Source of the DNA: Apium graveolens
Lineage: Eukaryota > Streptophyta > Magnoliopsida > Apiales > Apiaceae
Direction: 5' to 3'
NCBI RefSeq assembly: GCF_009905375.1
Contig: NC_133647.1
Span: 62,001 to 126,000 of the forward strand
DNA: 64,000 nucleotides
A model generated the notes under the pieces. The model did not search any database, was not told the origin of the DNA, and saw nothing but the letters and a program-made list of their open reading frames with translations. Each line of letters begins with the position of its first letter. Position 1 is the stretch's first letter. This document shows, piece by piece, positions 10,474 through 23,400 of this stretch. Position numbers and translations under genes: made by a program.

Positions 10474-13400
10474 ATGCAAACTCGTTCTCGTGCTCGCAAG
10501 AGGACCTTAGATACAGCTGAGGAGAAAGACGAAGTTCTTGATACTCCAGAGAAGTTAGATTTTGAGGATTCGGATTCAGGAACTGAGCAGAAAGAACCAG
10601 TAAACATGGGAGATCGTATTGTTCAAGCTGATCCAGCTCTTATGGATTTTTCTCGGCCTAAAATTGATGACATTCAGTCAAGCATCCTTCATCCGGCTAT
10701 TCAAGCTAACACCTTTGAAATCAAGCCGGGCACTATTCAGATGGTGCAGAATTCTGTTTCTTTTGGAGGAGCGGCAACTGAAGACCCCAACATGCACATA
10801 AGGAATTTTGTCGAGATCTGCAGCACTTTTAAGTATAATGGCGTGACTGATGAGGCTATCAAGTTGAGGCTTTTCCCATTCTCATTGAGGGATAAAGCTA
10901 AAGACTGGTTACATTATGAACCAGCTGGGTCCATCACTACGTGGCAAGATCTTGCGCAAAAGTTTCTGGTGAAGTTTTATCCAATGGCAAAGACTGCTGC
11001 TATGAGGAGTGCTCTTACTCAGTTTGCGCAGCAACCTACAGAATCTATGTGCGAGGCTTGGGAACGCTACAAGGAAATGTTGAGAAAATGTCCACATCAT
11101 GGAATGCCGGATTGGATGGTAATCACTGGTTTTTATAATGGTTTGGGGGCCCAATCTCGGCCCATGCTCGATGCAGCAGCTGGAGGAGCCTTATGGGCTA
11201 AAAGCTATACTGAGGCGTATAATCTTATCGAGACGATGGCTGCAAATGAGCATCAAAACCCAACTCAGAGGATAACGTCAGGCAAGGTAGCAGGTATTCT
11301 GGAAGTTAATGCAGCCACCGCTATTGCAGCCCAGCTCCAAGCGCTATCAATGAAGGTTGATTCTTTGGCTACGTATGGAGTTAATCAAATAACTATAGTT
11401 TGTGAGCTTTGTGCAGGTTCTCATGCTACGGATCAGTGTTCTCTTGTCAACGAATCTGTTCAGTATGTGAATAATTATCAGCGACAACAGCAGCCTGTGC
11501 TAGCAACCTATCATCCTAACAACAGAAATCATCCAAATTTCAGCTGGGGAAATAATCAGAATGCTATTCAGCCACCATATCAGCAAGGAGTAAGTAAACA
11601 GTTTAACCCACCTGGATTCCAGCAACCACAGCAGTATGCTACAAGGCAATCATATCCTCAACAGGGAAGTGCAGCTGCACCTACTAGTGCTGATTTTGAG
11701 GAACTTAAGCTGTTGTGCAAGAGTCAGGCGGTTTCTATCAAGACCTTGGAAAATCAAATCGGTCAATTAGCCAATACAGTGCTCAATCGTCAACCTGGCA
11801 CTCTTCCCAGTGACACGGAAGTACCAGGCAGGAAGGAAGCTAAAGAGAAAGTCAAGGCTATTACCTTAAGGTCTGGAAAAGTAGCTGATGCTGAAAAGGC
11901 AAAAGAAGTCGAAGCTGAAGTTAGAGATGAAGAATCTAAGCAAAAGGAGAAAGTGGCGGAACCAAAGAAGACTACTGTTGAACATACTCTGCCTGAGGCT
12001 AATACAGGGGAGAAACAGCTCTATCCTCCACCATCTTTTCCTAAGAGATTGCAGCAACAAAAGCTGGATAGACAGTTCGGAAAGTTTCTGGAGGTGTTCA
12101 AGAAACTTCACATCAATATACCTTTCGCTGAGGCTCTGGAACAAATGCCTAGTTATGCGAAGTTTATGAAGACTATTCTTTCAAGAAAGGTGAAACTGGA
12201 TGACCTTGAAACCGTTGCTCTCACGGAAGAATGCAGCGCGGTTCTGCAACAAAAGTTACCACCAAAACTGAAAGATCCAGGAAGCTTCACCATTCCTTGC
12301 ACCATTGGCAATCTAACTTTTGACAAGTGCCTTTGTGATTTGGGAGCAAGCATTAATCTGATGCCGTTGTCGATCTTTAAAAAGCTGGATCTGCCTGATC
12401 CAAAACCCACATACATGTCGCTACAATTGGCAGACCGTTCCATTACTTACCCAAGGGGCATAGTTGAAGATGTGCTCGTCAAGGTGGATAAGCTCTTCTT
12501 TCCTGCTGATTTTGTTATTCTGGATTTTGAGGAAGATAAGAAGATTCCCATAATCTTGGGGAGGCCTTTCTTGGCTACTGGCCGTACCTTGATAGATGTG
12601 CAAAAAGGGGAACTTACTATGCGGGTCCAAGATCAGGATGTGACCTTCAACGTATTCAAGGCAATGAAATTCCCTACAGAAGATGAGGAGTGTTTAAAAG
12701 TGGATGTGATTGATTCCGCAGTTACTTCGGAACTCGATCACATGCTAATGTCTGATACATTGGAAAAGGCCTTAGTGGGGGATTTTGACAGCGATGATGA
12801 AGATAGCAACGAGCAATTACAATATCTGAACGCTTCTCCATGGAAGCGAAAGCTCGACATACCATTTGAATCTCTTGGTACTTCTGACCTTAAGAATGCT
12901 GAAGGGAAGCTCAAACCATCAATAGAGGAAGCACCTACCTTGGAGCTCAAACCATTACCTGAACACTTGAGGTATGCTTTTTTAGGTGATTCATCTACGT
13001 TACCTATTATTATTTCAGCTGACCTTTCAGGTAGTGAGGAAGACAAGCTCTTAAGGATTTTGAGAGAATTCAAATCGGCTATAGGATGGACCATAGCAGA
13101 CATCAAGGGGATAAGTCCTTCATATTGTATGCATAAAATTCTGTTAGAGGAAGGTAGTAAGCCAACTGTGGAACAGCAGCGAAGACTGAACCCGATCATG
13201 AAGGAGGTGGTGAAGAAAGAAATTCTGAAATGGCTAGATGCAGGCATCATTTATCCTATTTCTGACAGCTCGTGGGTGAGCCCCGTGCAATGTGTACCTA
13301 AAAAAGGAGGTATCACTGTGGTCGCAAATGAAAAGAATGAGCTCATCCCTACTCGAACAGTTACAGGATGGAGAGTATGCATGGATTATAGAAAATTGAA

Positions 13401-15648
13401 CAAAGCCACAAGGAAGGATCACTTCCCTCTCCCATTCATTGATCAAATGCTTGACAGATTGGCGGGACATGAGTATTTTTGTCTTCTGGATGGTTATTCC
13501 GGGTATAATCAGATTTGTATTGCACCAGAGGATCAGGAAAAGGCTACCTTCACTTGTCCATTTGGCACATTTGCTTTTCGTAGAGTTTCGTTTGGGTTAT
13601 GTGGCGCCCCGACCACCTTTCAGAGATGTATGATGGCTATATTCTCTGACATGATTGGAAATAACGTCGAAGTGTTCATGGATGACTTCTCCGTCTTTGG
13701 ACACTCATATGAGGAATGTTTGAATAATCTGTGCGCCGTACTCAAAAGATGCGTGGAAACTAATTTGGTGCTTAATTGGGAGAAATGTCATTTTATGGTG
13801 CGTGAAGGCATTATCCTTGGGCATAAGGTCTCTAGCAAAGGTCTGGAGGTGGACAAGGCCAAGGTGGGAGTCATTGAAAATCTTCCCCCACCCAATTCTG
13901 TGAAAGGAATCCGTAGTTTTCTCGGTCATGCGGGTTTTTATCGGCGATTCATCAAGGACTTTTCAAAGATATCTAAGCCATTGTGCAATTTGCTTGAGAA
14001 AGATGTGCCTTTCAAATTTGATGATGAATGTTTGGCAGCATTCGAGACTCTCAAGGAGAGTTTGATCACGGCACCAGTTATTACAGCACCAGATTGGACA
14101 GAACCGTTTGAGATGATGTATGATGTGAGTGACTATGCAGTAGGTGCAGTTCTGGGACAACGCAAGAAAAATCTCTTCCATGTGGTCTACTATGCGAGTA
14201 AGACTTTAAATGGGGCCCAATTGAACTACACCACTACTGAGAAGGAGCTTTTGGCTATAGTCTTTGGCTTTGAGAAATTTCGATCTTATCTGCTTGGTAC
14301 GAAAGTAACAGTATTCACTGATCATGCAGCTATTCGCTATCTGGTTTCTAAGAAGGATTCGAAGCCGAGACTCATTCGTTGGGTGCTTTTACTTCAAGAA
14401 TTTGAGTTAGAGATCAAAGATAGAAAAGGTACTGAGAATCAAGTATCTGACCATCTCTCTAGGTTGGAGAATCCCGATTCTACTTCACAAGATAGGACGT
14501 TAATCAATGAATCTTTTCCGGATGAGCAGTTGTTTGCAATTCAGGAGGAAGAACCATGGTTTGCAGATATTGTAAACTATCTTGTCAGCAATATAATGCC
14601 GCTTAATTTGACATCTGCTCAAAAGAAGAAGTTTCTGCATGAGGTGAAGTGGTATATGTGGGATGAACCATATTTGTTTAGACAGGGAGCTGACCAGATC
14701 ATCAGGAGATGTATCCCGTTCTGTGAGATGGAGGGGATATTACGAGACTACCATTCCACGGTTTATGGTGGACACTATGGAGGTGAGAAGACGGCAGCTC
14801 GTATTCTGCAAGCAGGTTTTTTCTGGCCTACTTTGTTCAAGGATGCTCATCAGTTTGTTTTAAGGTGTGATCGTTGCCAAAGAGTGGGAAATTTGTCAAG
14901 GAAGGATGAGATGCCATTAAATGTGATGCTTGAAGTCGAGGTCTTTGATGTATGGGGAATCGATTTCATGGGGCCTTTCATCTCGTCTTGCAATAATCAG
15001 TACATCTTGCTGGCAGTCGATTATGTCTCAAAATGGGTCGAAGTTAAAGCTTTACCGATAAATGATGCAAAGGCAGTGCTAAATTTTCTTCATAAGCAAA
15101 TTTTCACAAGGTTTGGAACGCCTCGGGTAATCATAAGTGATGAAGGATCGCATTTTTGCAACCGTAAGTTCACTTCTATGATGCAGCGTTATAATGTGAA
15201 TCATCGAGTAGCTACTGCCTATCATCCGCAAACAAATGGTCAAGCGGAAGTGTCTAACAGAGAGATAAAGCGCATTCTAGAGAAGGTTGTTTGTCCGTCA
15301 AGGAAGGATTGGTCTTTAAAGCTCGATGAAGCTGTTTGGGCTTACAGAACAGCATACAAAACTCCACTTGGGATGTCACCGTTTCAGTTGGTGTACGGTA
15401 AGGGATGTCATCTACCGGCGGAGCTTGAGCATAAGGCCTACTGGGCATTAAAGAAATTGAACCTGGATTTAGATGCAGCTGGTAAGAAAAGAATGCTTCA
15501 GCTTAATGAACTTGATGAATTTCGACTTCAAGCGTACGAGAATAACAAAATGTATAAGGAAAAGGTGAAGAGGTGGCACGATAGGAAGCTACATCCTAAG
15601 TTATTTGTGCCAGGGCAACAAGTTCTGTTATTCAACTCTCGGCTCTGA
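10474..15648 (+). CDS. Gag-pol polyprotein of element C (Athila lineage), cut near the C-terminus
   Basis: 1724 codons from the ATG at 10474, the first ATG after the primer binding site and leader. Order: gag capsid-like domain (about residues 105-245), zinc knuckle C310-C313-H317-C322 (CX2CX3HX4C), protease DLGAS (622-626), reverse transcriptase with FMDD at 1068-1071, RNase H (about 1205-1320) with its Asp retained, and integrase with an HHCC zinc region (about 1425-1470) and catalytic D1497, D1556, E1592 (D,D35E spacing). All catalytic positions look intact. TGA at 15646-15648 stops the frame; the same frame continues with the integrase GPY/F-type tail to a TGA at 15838-15840. A CGA-to-TGA change would explain the stop. 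The product normally makes the virus-like particle and copies and integrates the element. Confidence 0.92.
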   Translation: MQTRSRARKRTLDTAEEKDEVLDTPEKLDFEDSDSGTEQKEPVNMGDRIVQADPALMDFSRPKIDDIQSSILHPAIQANTFEIKPGTIQMVQNSVSFGGAATEDPNMHIRNFVEICSTFKYNGVTDEAIKLRLFPFSLRDKAKDWLHYEPAGSITTWQDLAQKFLVKFYPMAKTAAMRSALTQFAQQPTESMCEAWERYKEMLRKCPHHGMPDWMVITGFYNGLGAQSRPMLDAAAGGALWAKSYTEAYNLIETMAANEHQNPTQRITSGKVAGILEVNAATAIAAQLQALSMKVDSLATYGVNQITIVCELCAGSHATDQCSLVNESVQYVNNYQRQQQPVLATYHPNNRNHPNFSWGNNQNAIQPPYQQGVSKQFNPPGFQQPQQYATRQSYPQQGSAAAPTSADFEELKLLCKSQAVSIKTLENQIGQLANTVLNRQPGTLPSDTEVPGRKEAKEKVKAITLRSGKVADAEKAKEVEAEVRDEESKQKEKVAEPKKTTVEHTLPEANTGEKQLYPPPSFPKRLQQQKLDRQFGKFLEVFKKLHINIPFAEALEQMPSYAKFMKTILSRKVKLDDLETVALTEECSAVLQQKLPPKLKDPGSFTIPCTIGNLTFDKCLCDLGASINLMPLSIFKKLDLPDPKPTYMSLQLADRSITYPRGIVEDVLVKVDKLFFPADFVILDFEEDKKIPIILGRPFLATGRTLIDVQKGELTMRVQDQDVTFNVFKAMKFPTEDEECLKVDVIDSAVTSELDHMLMSDTLEKALVGDFDSDDEDSNEQLQYLNASPWKRKLDIPFESLGTSDLKNAEGKLKPSIEEAPTLELKPLPEHLRYAFLGDSSTLPIIISADLSGSEEDKLLRILREFKSAIGWTIADIKGISPSYCMHKILLEEGSKPTVEQQRRLNPIMKEVVKKEILKWLDAGIIYPISDSSWVSPVQCVPKKGGITVVANEKNELIPTRTVTGWRVCMDYRKLNKATRKDHFPLPFIDQMLDRLAGHEYFCLLDGYSGYNQICIAPEDQEKATFTCPFGTFAFRRVSFGLCGAPTTFQRCMMAIFSDMIGNNVEVFMDDFSVFGHSYEECLNNLCAVLKRCVETNLVLNWEKCHFMVREGIILGHKVSSKGLEVDKAKVGVIENLPPPNSVKGIRSFLGHAGFYRRFIKDFSKISKPLCNLLEKDVPFKFDDECLAAFETLKESLITAPVITAPDWTEPFEMMYDVSDYAVGAVLGQRKKNLFHVVYYASKTLNGAQLNYTTTEKELLAIVFGFEKFRSYLLGTKVTVFTDHAAIRYLVSKKDSKPRLIRWVLLLQEFELEIKDRKGTENQVSDHLSRLENPDSTSQDRTLINESFPDEQLFAIQEEEPWFADIVNYLVSNIMPLNLTSAQKKKFLHEVKWYMWDEPYLFRQGADQIIRRCIPFCEMEGILRDYHSTVYGGHYGGEKTAARILQAGFFWPTLFKDAHQFVLRCDRCQRVGNLSRKDEMPLNVMLEVEVFDVWGIDFMGPFISSCNNQYILLAVDYVSKWVEVKALPINDAKAVLNFLHKQIFTRFGTPRVIISDEGSHFCNRKFTSMMQRYNVNHRVATAYHPQTNGQAEVSNREIKRILEKVVCPSRKDWSLKLDEAVWAYRTAYKTPLGMSPFQLVYGKGCHLPAELEHKAYWALKKLNLDLDAAGKKRMLQLNELDEFRLQAYENNKMYKEKVKRWHDRKLHPKLFVPGQQVLLFNSRL

Positions 15649-15840
15649 CTTTTTCCTGGGAAGTTGAAATCAAGGTGGTCTGGACCTTTTATTGTCAAAA
15701 CTGTGTTTCCACATGGAGCGGTGGAAATTTTTGAGAATGATTCGGACCAAGCATTCAAGGTTAACGGTCAGCGGTTGAAGCACTACTATGGGGACATGGC
15801 AAACCGAGAGGTGGTTAGTGCCATTTTGTTGACTACTTGA
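15649..15840 (+). pseudogene. Orphaned C-terminal tail of element C integrase
   Basis: 63 codons plus stop, in the same frame as gag-pol directly after its in-frame TGA. It contains [11 protein letters not shown], the GPY/F-type module that plant gypsy integrases carry at the C-terminus, and QRLKHYYGD. It would be made only by readthrough. Confidence 0.8.
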
Positions 15841-16301
15841 GAAAGGTACGGAACGTCAAGCTAATGACGAAAAAGAAGCGCTACGTAGGAGGCAACCCAT
15901 GAATTGTTGTTACAGGAACCCTTAGAAGTTAATAACCTATCCAAAAACACAAAAAAATCAGAAAACAGGGGCTGAAATTTTTTTTTTTCCAGAGACCCTC
16001 TGCGCGCTCGCGCAGCTATGCTGAGCGGCCGCGCAGGGGTCGAGTTCCAGAAAATTTTTTACAGTTCAGGAAAAAAAAAAAAAAACAAAAACACAAAAAC
16101 CCATCACAGCCCATAAACCCATGATTTCTTTTCCCATTACCCCATGATTTTATCCCTCAACCCCACTCCTAATCTAATTTAACCTACTCCACACCCTATA
16201 TATACATACATCTATCCTACATATCTCCCACAAACTTCCTACACTTAAACCCTCTCATAAACATCAAAAATCAGTTCTTACACACTTTTATTCACAAATT
16301 A
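15841..16301 (+). promoter_or_regulatory. Inter-ORF region of element C with a TATA box
   Basis: 461 bp between the pol tail and the second ORF. It holds a single copy of the GC-rich LTR motif (about 15999-16037) next to A-rich and T-rich runs, then a C/A-rich stretch. A strong TATA-like string CCTATATATACATA lies at about 16195-16207, roughly 100 bp upstream of the ATG at 16302. This has the layout of an internal promoter for the second ORF; that it is used is inference. Confidence 0.5.
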
Positions 16302-17474
16302 ATGGCACCCAAGAGAGCACGCACTATTGACAGCAGCAGCACAGTTCCTACTGCTGATTCATCAAGGGGTACTGCTGCAAGGCCTCGGTTAACTGAGAGA
16401 GCTGCGGAGGAGGAGTACACTAGGCTATTGGGGAAGCCGATTCTGAAGGAGAGGGGGTTTTTACCATCAGGGAGGGATGGTGAGTTGTTGCCCATGATTG
16501 CAGAGAAGGGGTGGATAGCTTTTTGTGAGTCACCCGAAGCAGTACCGATGAGTGTTGTTCGCGAGTTCTACGCGAACGCGAAGGCTGAAAAGAATGGGTT
16601 TTCTGTAGTTCGTGGGCTGACGGTTGATTATCATCCTGCGGTGATTCGCCGTGTGATTGGACAGCGAGAGAGGAAGCCCGAGGAGGAGAACTGGAATGAA
16701 AAGACTGCTGAGGATTTTGACTTGGATTTGATTTGTGCGACTCTCTGTCGACCGGGCACAGTTTGGAACCGCAGTCCAGCCAATAATGAGTATCGTCACT
16801 TTCCGGCGATCGCCATGAACAGGTATGCCCGTGCATGGAATGCATTTATATGTGCTAATATTTTGCCTTCTTCACATGCACACGAGGTCACAGTTGAGAG
16901 AGCACAGTTGTTGTGGGGAATTGTGAATGAGGAATACTATGTGGACCTTGGTGAGTTTATCTACCAAGGAATTCTGAAGTTTTAGAGGGGAGCAAAGCAT
17001 ATGAACATCCCTTATGCATCCACGGTTACGAAGCTATGCCGAGCAGTAGGAGTGAACTGGCCGGCTCATGAGCAGTTGCAATTGCCAGCAGCTCCGATAG
17101 ATTCTGGCACTCTGAATGGGATGCAGGAGTGGACCGGTGGTGAGCCTGAGGAGCATGGGCTGGGTTATCGTCTTCCAGGAGGACGTCCAGCACGAGGTGC
17201 TACTATGGCTAGGCCAGGGCGTAGTGAGGCTGGTTCTTCGAGAGCTCAGGAGGGTGCTGGGATGGGTGATGCCCAGTATAGGAGGCTTTCACGGCGGATG
17301 GATGCCATGTATGAGATGCAGAGCAGGTTTGCTCAGGAGCTCACTCTTGCGTTAGAGACTGCTTTTCGAGGCCTTGGAGCTGATATCCAGTGGCCAGTTT
17401 TTGGTGAGGACTCTGCATACCCGCCGCCTGATACTCCACCCACTGAGGGTGATGATGATGATGACTCCGAGTAG
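16302..17474 (+). pseudogene. Athila extra ORF ('putative plant transposon protein'), one internal stop
   Basis: 390 coding positions from ATG 16302 to TAG 17472-17474, interrupted once by an in-frame TAG at 16983-16985, with no frameshift on either side. The first 227 residues hold a basic N-terminus and a domain of the plant-transposon type seen in Athila downstream ORFs (landmarks VVREFYANAKAEKNGFSVVR and RYARAWNAFICANILPSS). The rest (from 16986) has YASTVTKLCRAVGVNWP, a Gly/Arg-rich linker, a Met/Leu-rich helix and an acidic Asp run at the end. Athila ORFs at this position have sometimes been compared with envelope genes. I see no signal peptide or membrane segment here, so an envelope role is not supported. 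Function unknown. Confidence 0.8.
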
Positions 17475-18616
17475 GTATACCCTGTGTTCCTTTCTACTAC
17501 CTTCACTGGGGACAGTGAAGATTTTAAGTTTGGGGGTAGTAGTTAAGGAATATTTTGTGTGTGTCATATAGCTGCATATTCATGATAGTTAGTTCATATA
17601 GTTGCATAATTTTTGCCATATAGTTTTTTTTTATATAGCTTTATTTGTTTGTCATATCATATAGCTCATGCATATACCATGATCCCTTTTGCAATGATTT
17701 ATCGACTGAATTGTGATATTGATGCGAGTGTAGTGATAGCATTAAAGTGATATTAAGTTGTGTAGGTTGATATGCATGCTAGAAGCACTTGTATTTTCAC
17801 TAAGTCTTAGAGAATGCTTAAGGGCTAGATTGTTGTTATGATCTGATTATTTTCGAGGATAATCTATTTATTATGCTTAGAATTTGATAATAGGTTCTTA
17901 GTGGTAAAGGCATGAAAAAGAAAAAAAAATGGAGTAAAAATGGAATTTGTTGCTAGTTGTGGCTAGGCGTCAAATGGCTAGTAGTCGGCTCGCATGTTAT
18001 GCGAGTAGTCTAGGGTTGAGCAAGATGGAGCGAAACGCACTTGCTCAGAAAAGAAAAGAAAAAAAAAATAAAAAAAATTGCATAATTGATCAAGAGTGGG
18101 CTCTTTGGTATTCGAGTTATTAAGTTCTTAGGGGACTTTGTGCCTAGTGACCTAAGGCTTTTAGAGTCTGGGATCCGCTAACCTAACGCTCGTTACATGG
18201 ATACCATTGTATAAGTCTTTTGTGGACCTCACTCATTGCACGGTCAAATAAGCATTTGAGTTGTAAATAAAAAGCACGATTCCGTAGTAAGCTCCAAAGT
18301 TCTTGTAGTGTTGTATATCACTTTGTGCCTAGAATTTTTATTCTTTGTATAATCGTAGGATTGCCTTGAGGATAGTCTAGTCATAGTAATTGGTCTAGTT
18401 CCGAAGCATATCTGTTAAGCATTTGCACACACCACGTTTCTGGCTGTATGTCCGTTTGCATGAGTTTATTGATCTTTAGTTGTCTAACTGCATTCGTTGA
18501 GATGTGACAATTTGGTTGGTTAATTGTAGTAAGGGGGATCGTTGCATTTTCATATAGATTGCATTCATGCATATTTTTATTTGTTTTGAGTCTGTGACGC
18601 TTGAGGACAAGCATCG
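17475..18616 (+). other. Noncoding 3' region of element C with a second PPT-like site
   Basis: 1.1 kb without a gene. At 17521-17540 the string ATTTTAAGTTTGGGGGTAGT closely resembles the polypurine tract next to the 3' LTR. An A/G-rich low-complexity stretch lies at 17915-18075. Short ORFs here are not supported. Confidence 0.6.
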
Positions 18617-18633
18617 ATTTAAGTTTGGGGGTG
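18617..18633 (+). other. Polypurine tract of element C
   Basis: ATTTAAGTTTGGGGGTG directly before the 3' LTR, the expected plus-strand priming site. Confidence 0.85.
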
Positions 18634-20093
18634 TGATAAGTGGCATTTTATACCACTTAGAACGTCTTAAAATGGCTTAAATTGGTGTCTTGAAATCAAG
18701 TATTTTGTGTATTTGATGCGTTTTTCTAGTGTTTATGCATTTCAGGGTATTAGTTGCATTTCGGGGGAGGAATCATCAAGAATAAGCCTTGGCATGTGTT
18801 CACCATTGCGAGAGGAAAAGAACGGGCAGATTACGGCGAAGAAACGGAGCAAACCTGGATTTTTTCCAGTAGGGTCCTGCGCGCCCGCGCAGCAATGCTG
18901 AGCGGCCGCGCAGCAGCCTTGCGCGCCCGCGCAGAAATGCTGAGCAGCCGCGCAGGGTCGGGGAAAAGCTGAATTATTTTAGACTTCTACTTCTGTTTGG
19001 CTTCTAACTTCTATGTAATCTGAGTTTTATGGGACTATTATATAAGTAGATTTGAGACGTTTTCACAGAGGAATATGAAGGAGATTATGTTTTAGATTGT
19101 GTTTTGCGCAAGAAGCGAAGGAGATAAGGAAGAAGACCGATTTAGCACACTGCAGCGAAGAGGAAACATATTTTCTTGTGATTCTTGTTTCGTTGTAGCG
19201 TTGGATGCTAGTTTTCTTGCTTTGACTTATTTACTCTTGTGACGTACTCTGTTTTAATATAATTAGTTTAGTTATTATTTTCTTGTGTTGTTTATCATGA
19301 TTTCATATGAACCTATGGTGGCGATAAGTTTTATTATGGGCTAATCGTGATCATGGGGTTGCAACGGATTTATTATGGAATTCTTTAGTTAATTGTTTAA
19401 TACTTTAGTATGTGATGATTGCATGATATCTAGTATTGGTTGTGCGTATTCGTCTTATGTGCGTCGCGAACATATAAGATAGGGTGTTAATCTCTTGTGA
19501 AGCGACGGTGGATCTTGAGATTTAGAACTTGCCATGCTAGCATAGGTTCATGTACGTTGTGCATGATTAGTGGGTAACTCTAACAGTTTTATTTGCCCTA
19601 TGTAATCAAAAGGAATAACTTGTGCTTAAATCGTTGTGTTGTCAATTTCTGTAGACATATAGGAACTCAACATAATTGATGACTATTCAACTTCTATCTT
19701 AATTGTGGATGTTTGGTAGAATGGTATTAGTACAATGAAAGTTGGCTTTTATCAGTTTCGTGTTATTCGATTAATGTCATCACTGTCACATGCTAAAGGT
19801 AATAACAATGGCTATAGAAGGAATTAATAATGAAGTTGTGATCTCATGAGTGTTTTATTATTGATAAATTAAAGTGTTAGTTAAGTGGTTAATTAAGTAG
19901 TTAATTATAGTTAATATTTAATCAACAATTTTAAGTGTTATCTTAACATTGAGAAGTAATCATACATTGGTGAGTGAGTTTAATTAGACAATAACTTAGT
20001 CTGAGTCTCTGAGGGAACGAACTAGAAAGTATTCTATATTACTTGCGAACGCGTATACTTGCGTGAATATTAGTGCGTGATTACGCCCTAACA
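18634..20093 (+). repeat. 3' LTR of element C
   Basis: 1460 bp copy of 8872-10332. Differences seen by eye are about 17 substitutions and one missing A. TATA box at 19039-19045. It is followed by the CCTTT target duplication. Confidence 0.95.
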
Positions 20094-20437
20094 CCTTTTA
20101 ATACAGAAATTTATTTATTTAAGGTCCTTTATGGACTTTTAACATCTCATTTTATAACCTAACTGTCCTTTGGGACTTAAATTGTGATCTTCCTGGATAT
20201 TTTTTTTCTTAATGCATTGTTAGTTCAATTCCATACTTGTCTTTTATTTTCGACATTTAATCATTCGAGAGTTGCATTCATTAGATGCTCATACTTAAAT
20301 AAATTTATAGACAAGATCATGGAAATGAACTTGCATAGATAATATGTTCGGAAAATGGGTTCAACCTTACATAGAATGATTTCGTCGACCTTATTTTCAT
20401 ATCTTTTGTTAAGTACTAGGAACATGTTCTAAATGTT
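20094..20437. other. Element A spacer between pol and the antisense gene
   Basis: AT-rich, noncoding. It begins with the right copy of the CCTTT duplication made by element C. In element B the equivalent spacer is 33674-34032. Confidence 0.6.
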
Positions 20438-23400
20438 CTAAACATAATAAACCTTTAGGTTTGAAGCGTGCGAAGTGCGAGGCACTTCGTCATCGCTCAG
20501 GGTCTCTAACTTGTAGGATCATCATCATAATTTCTTCTTGACCTTGTAAGGTCCTTCCCAGTTAGGGGCTAGCTTTCCTTTTTCTCGGACTCCTAATGCC
20601 TCAATCTTTCTTAATACCAAGTCTCCTTGCTGAAATAACCTTTTTTTAACCATTCTATTATAATATATGAAGGCTCTTCGTTGATGTTCTGCATTACTGG
20701 CATTAGCTTCGTCCCTAACCTCATCGATGAGATTGAGGGCAAGCCTTGTACCTTCTTCATTGGTCTCAGACTCGTAAGCTTCAACTCTTGGCAATCCATG
20801 AGTGATTTCTAAGGGAACCACTTCCTCGGCTCCATAAGCCAACATAAGTGAGGTGACTTCATATTAACTTTTCAAGTGGTACGATATGCCCATAGTATAA
20901 GCGATAACTCATCCACCCATATGTTCCTCAACCGTTCGACCCTCTTTTTAAGTCCATCAAGGATAATCTGATTAGCGATTACTGATTGTTTGTTTGCTGT
21001 GGATGGACAACGGAGGTGAAGTGAAGCTCTATGTTGTTATCATTACAGTACTCCTTGAACTCTACATTATCAAATTGTAACCCATTATCCATGACAAGGA
21101 TGTGTGGGATTCAAAACCTGCATATCCCGTTCTCCCATAAAAATTGGGAGATCTGTTGGGTGGTTATCTTGGATAGTGTCTTAGCCTCAACCCACTTCAT
21201 GAAGTAGTTTATGGCTACCACGATGAACTTCCTCTGTCTTGATGCTATTGAAAATGAACCAAGTATATATGTTCCCCACATCACAAAAAGGATGGGTGTG
21301 TTGATAGATGTAAGCCTCTCTGGGGCTATCGTGTTATAGGAGTGTGCCTCTGACATCTGTTATATTTCTTAATATAAGCCTTGGCATCGGCTAACATTTT
21401 TTTCAGTAAAATTCCAATCAAGTTATCATGTGAGCAAGGGTTCTGCCCCCCAAATGTTGTCCACAAATCCCTTCATGGGCTTCCTTAAGCGTCTCATCTG
21501 CTTCAAAAGGTCTTAAGCACTTCAAGTATGAAATGACGAATGATCTTTTATACAGAAGGGCTTCGATTAAAGAATATCGCAGTGCTCTCACTGACAGCTT
21601 GCGTGCCTCTTGGGCATCGTCGTGAAGCTTTCTTGTCTCAAAATGAGTCTTGATTGGATCAATCCAACAACTCTCTATACCGATTAGTGCTATCAAGTTT
21701 ATGACATGTATGGTAGGGGTCCTCGGGACTTGAAAGAAGATACTTCTCAGGTAGTTCTCGATTTCTGACGAGGAAAACTTAGATAGGGCATCGACTGTGG
21801 TGTTCTCCTCTCTCGGAACATGTTCCGCGTATCATTCATTAAATTGAGTCAGCTTTCCCATCACGGCTCTCGGGTACTTGGCCATTGTGTCATCTTTGGC
21901 CTCAAACTCTCCATTAACTTACGGAACAACAAGCCTTAAGTCTCCACTGATTTTAAGATTATTGTCCATCACGGCTCTAGCCAAGCCTAGGCCAACTATC
22001 AAAACTCCATATTCTTCTTCATTGTTCATAGTCGGGATGTCCAATTTCAAAGCTTGCTCGATCATGAACCCTTCAGGGTTTTGCAAGACTAGGCATGCAC
22101 CACTAGATTTTGTTTTGGGAGCTCCATAAAAATGGAGAACCCAATACTCCTTCAGAGTCAAATCTCATCTTTTTCTTTCTCTTCTCCTTCCGGGGTTACC
22201 ATCTTTTACCACCGACTTATTGATCATTAACGGTGCATTCGGCCAAGAAGTCTTCTAATGTATGAGCATTGATGGTTGTTCGAGGCTTATACTTAATTTC
22301 AAATTCTCCTAACTCAATTTCCCACTTATGAGCCTTTCATCAGATATCGGATTGTAAAGTATGTTCCTCAAAGGTTGGTCCGTTAGGACTTCGATCTTGT
22401 GGGCCTGGAAGTATGGTCGCAACTTCCTCGGGGCTGTTATCAGAGCAAGTGCAAACTTCTCATTGATGGAGTAGTTCAGCCCAGCTCCATGGAGCACCTT
22501 GCTTACATAGTAGATAGGTTTTTGAACCTTTTGCTCTTTCTTTACCAGGACGGCACTCACTACTTGCTCGTATATGGAGAGATACAAGTAAATGATGTCC
22601 TTCGAACTTGGTTTTTCTAATAATGGGGCTTCAACCATGTATTTATTTAGTTCCTCAAAGGCCTCTTAGCTCTCAATTATCCACTCAAAGTTCTTCACAT
22701 TCTTCAGGGTTTTGAAAAATGTAAGCATTTATCCCCTAACTTGGAGATAAACATTCCTAAAGCTGCAATCCTCCCAGTTAGCTTTTGAACGTCCTTTATG
22801 GAGTGTGGTGGCTCCATGTCTAGGATGGCCTTGATCTTGTCGGGGTTGGTCTCGATTCCTCTCTTTGAGACCATGTGATTCAAACAATTTCCAAATCCAA
22901 CGTCAAAGGCACATTTGGCAGGGTTTAACATCATCTTATGGTTCCTCAGCACTTCTAATGCCTCTTTAAGGTGATCAATATGGTCGTTTTTTACTAGGAT
23001 TTTGATTAACATGTCTTCAATATATACCTCCATGGTCTTTTCAATTAGATGGGCAAATATCTTATTCACCAATCTTTGATATGTGGCTCCTACATTCTTA
23101 AGTCCAAAAGTCATAACAAGATAGAAAATATACAAAGTCGGTTACGAAATATACCTTTTGAGTGTCGTCTTGTGTATTTTAATCTGATTGTAACCACTGA
23201 AGCCATCAATGAAGCTCAACATCTCGTTCCCGACAGTAGCATCGATCAAGTTGTCAATCTTTGGTAGGGGGTATCAGTCCTTATAACATGCATCATTTAG
23301 ATCAGTAAAGTCGATGACCATCATAGGGTTATCCTACCACTTGGAGAATTGCACTACCTCAATAAAATGAGCTTTCAGGAGCTTATTGCCTTCTTGCTTA

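Larger units (their letters stand above)
8872..20093 (+). mobile_element. Element C: full-length Athila-lineage Ty3/gypsy LTR retrotransposon
   Basis: Target duplication CCTTT at 8867-8871 and 20094-20098. LTRs at 8872-10332 (1461 bp) and 18634-20093 (1460 bp) begin TGATAAGTGG and end CTAACA. A primer binding site follows the left LTR and a polypurine tract precedes the right one. Internal parts are a gag-pol frame, then a second sense ORF of the plant-transposon (Athila extra ORF) type, then a 1.1-kb noncoding 3' region. By eye the LTRs differ at about 17 positions plus one 1-bp indel (about 1.2%). It is inserted just past the stop of the antisense gene of element A. Both coding regions carry one internal stop each, so this copy is probably not autonomous. 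Confidence 0.95.

Noticed and set aside
11866..12169. Overlapping 92-93 codon frames on both strands within gag-pol of element C
   Set aside because: They overlap the Lys/Glu-rich gag-protease linker of the main frame and have no features of their own.
16302..17474. Envelope protein identity for the second ORF of element C
   Set aside because: No signal peptide, membrane segment or glycoprotein-like Cys pattern is visible; the sequence fits the plant-transposon domain instead.
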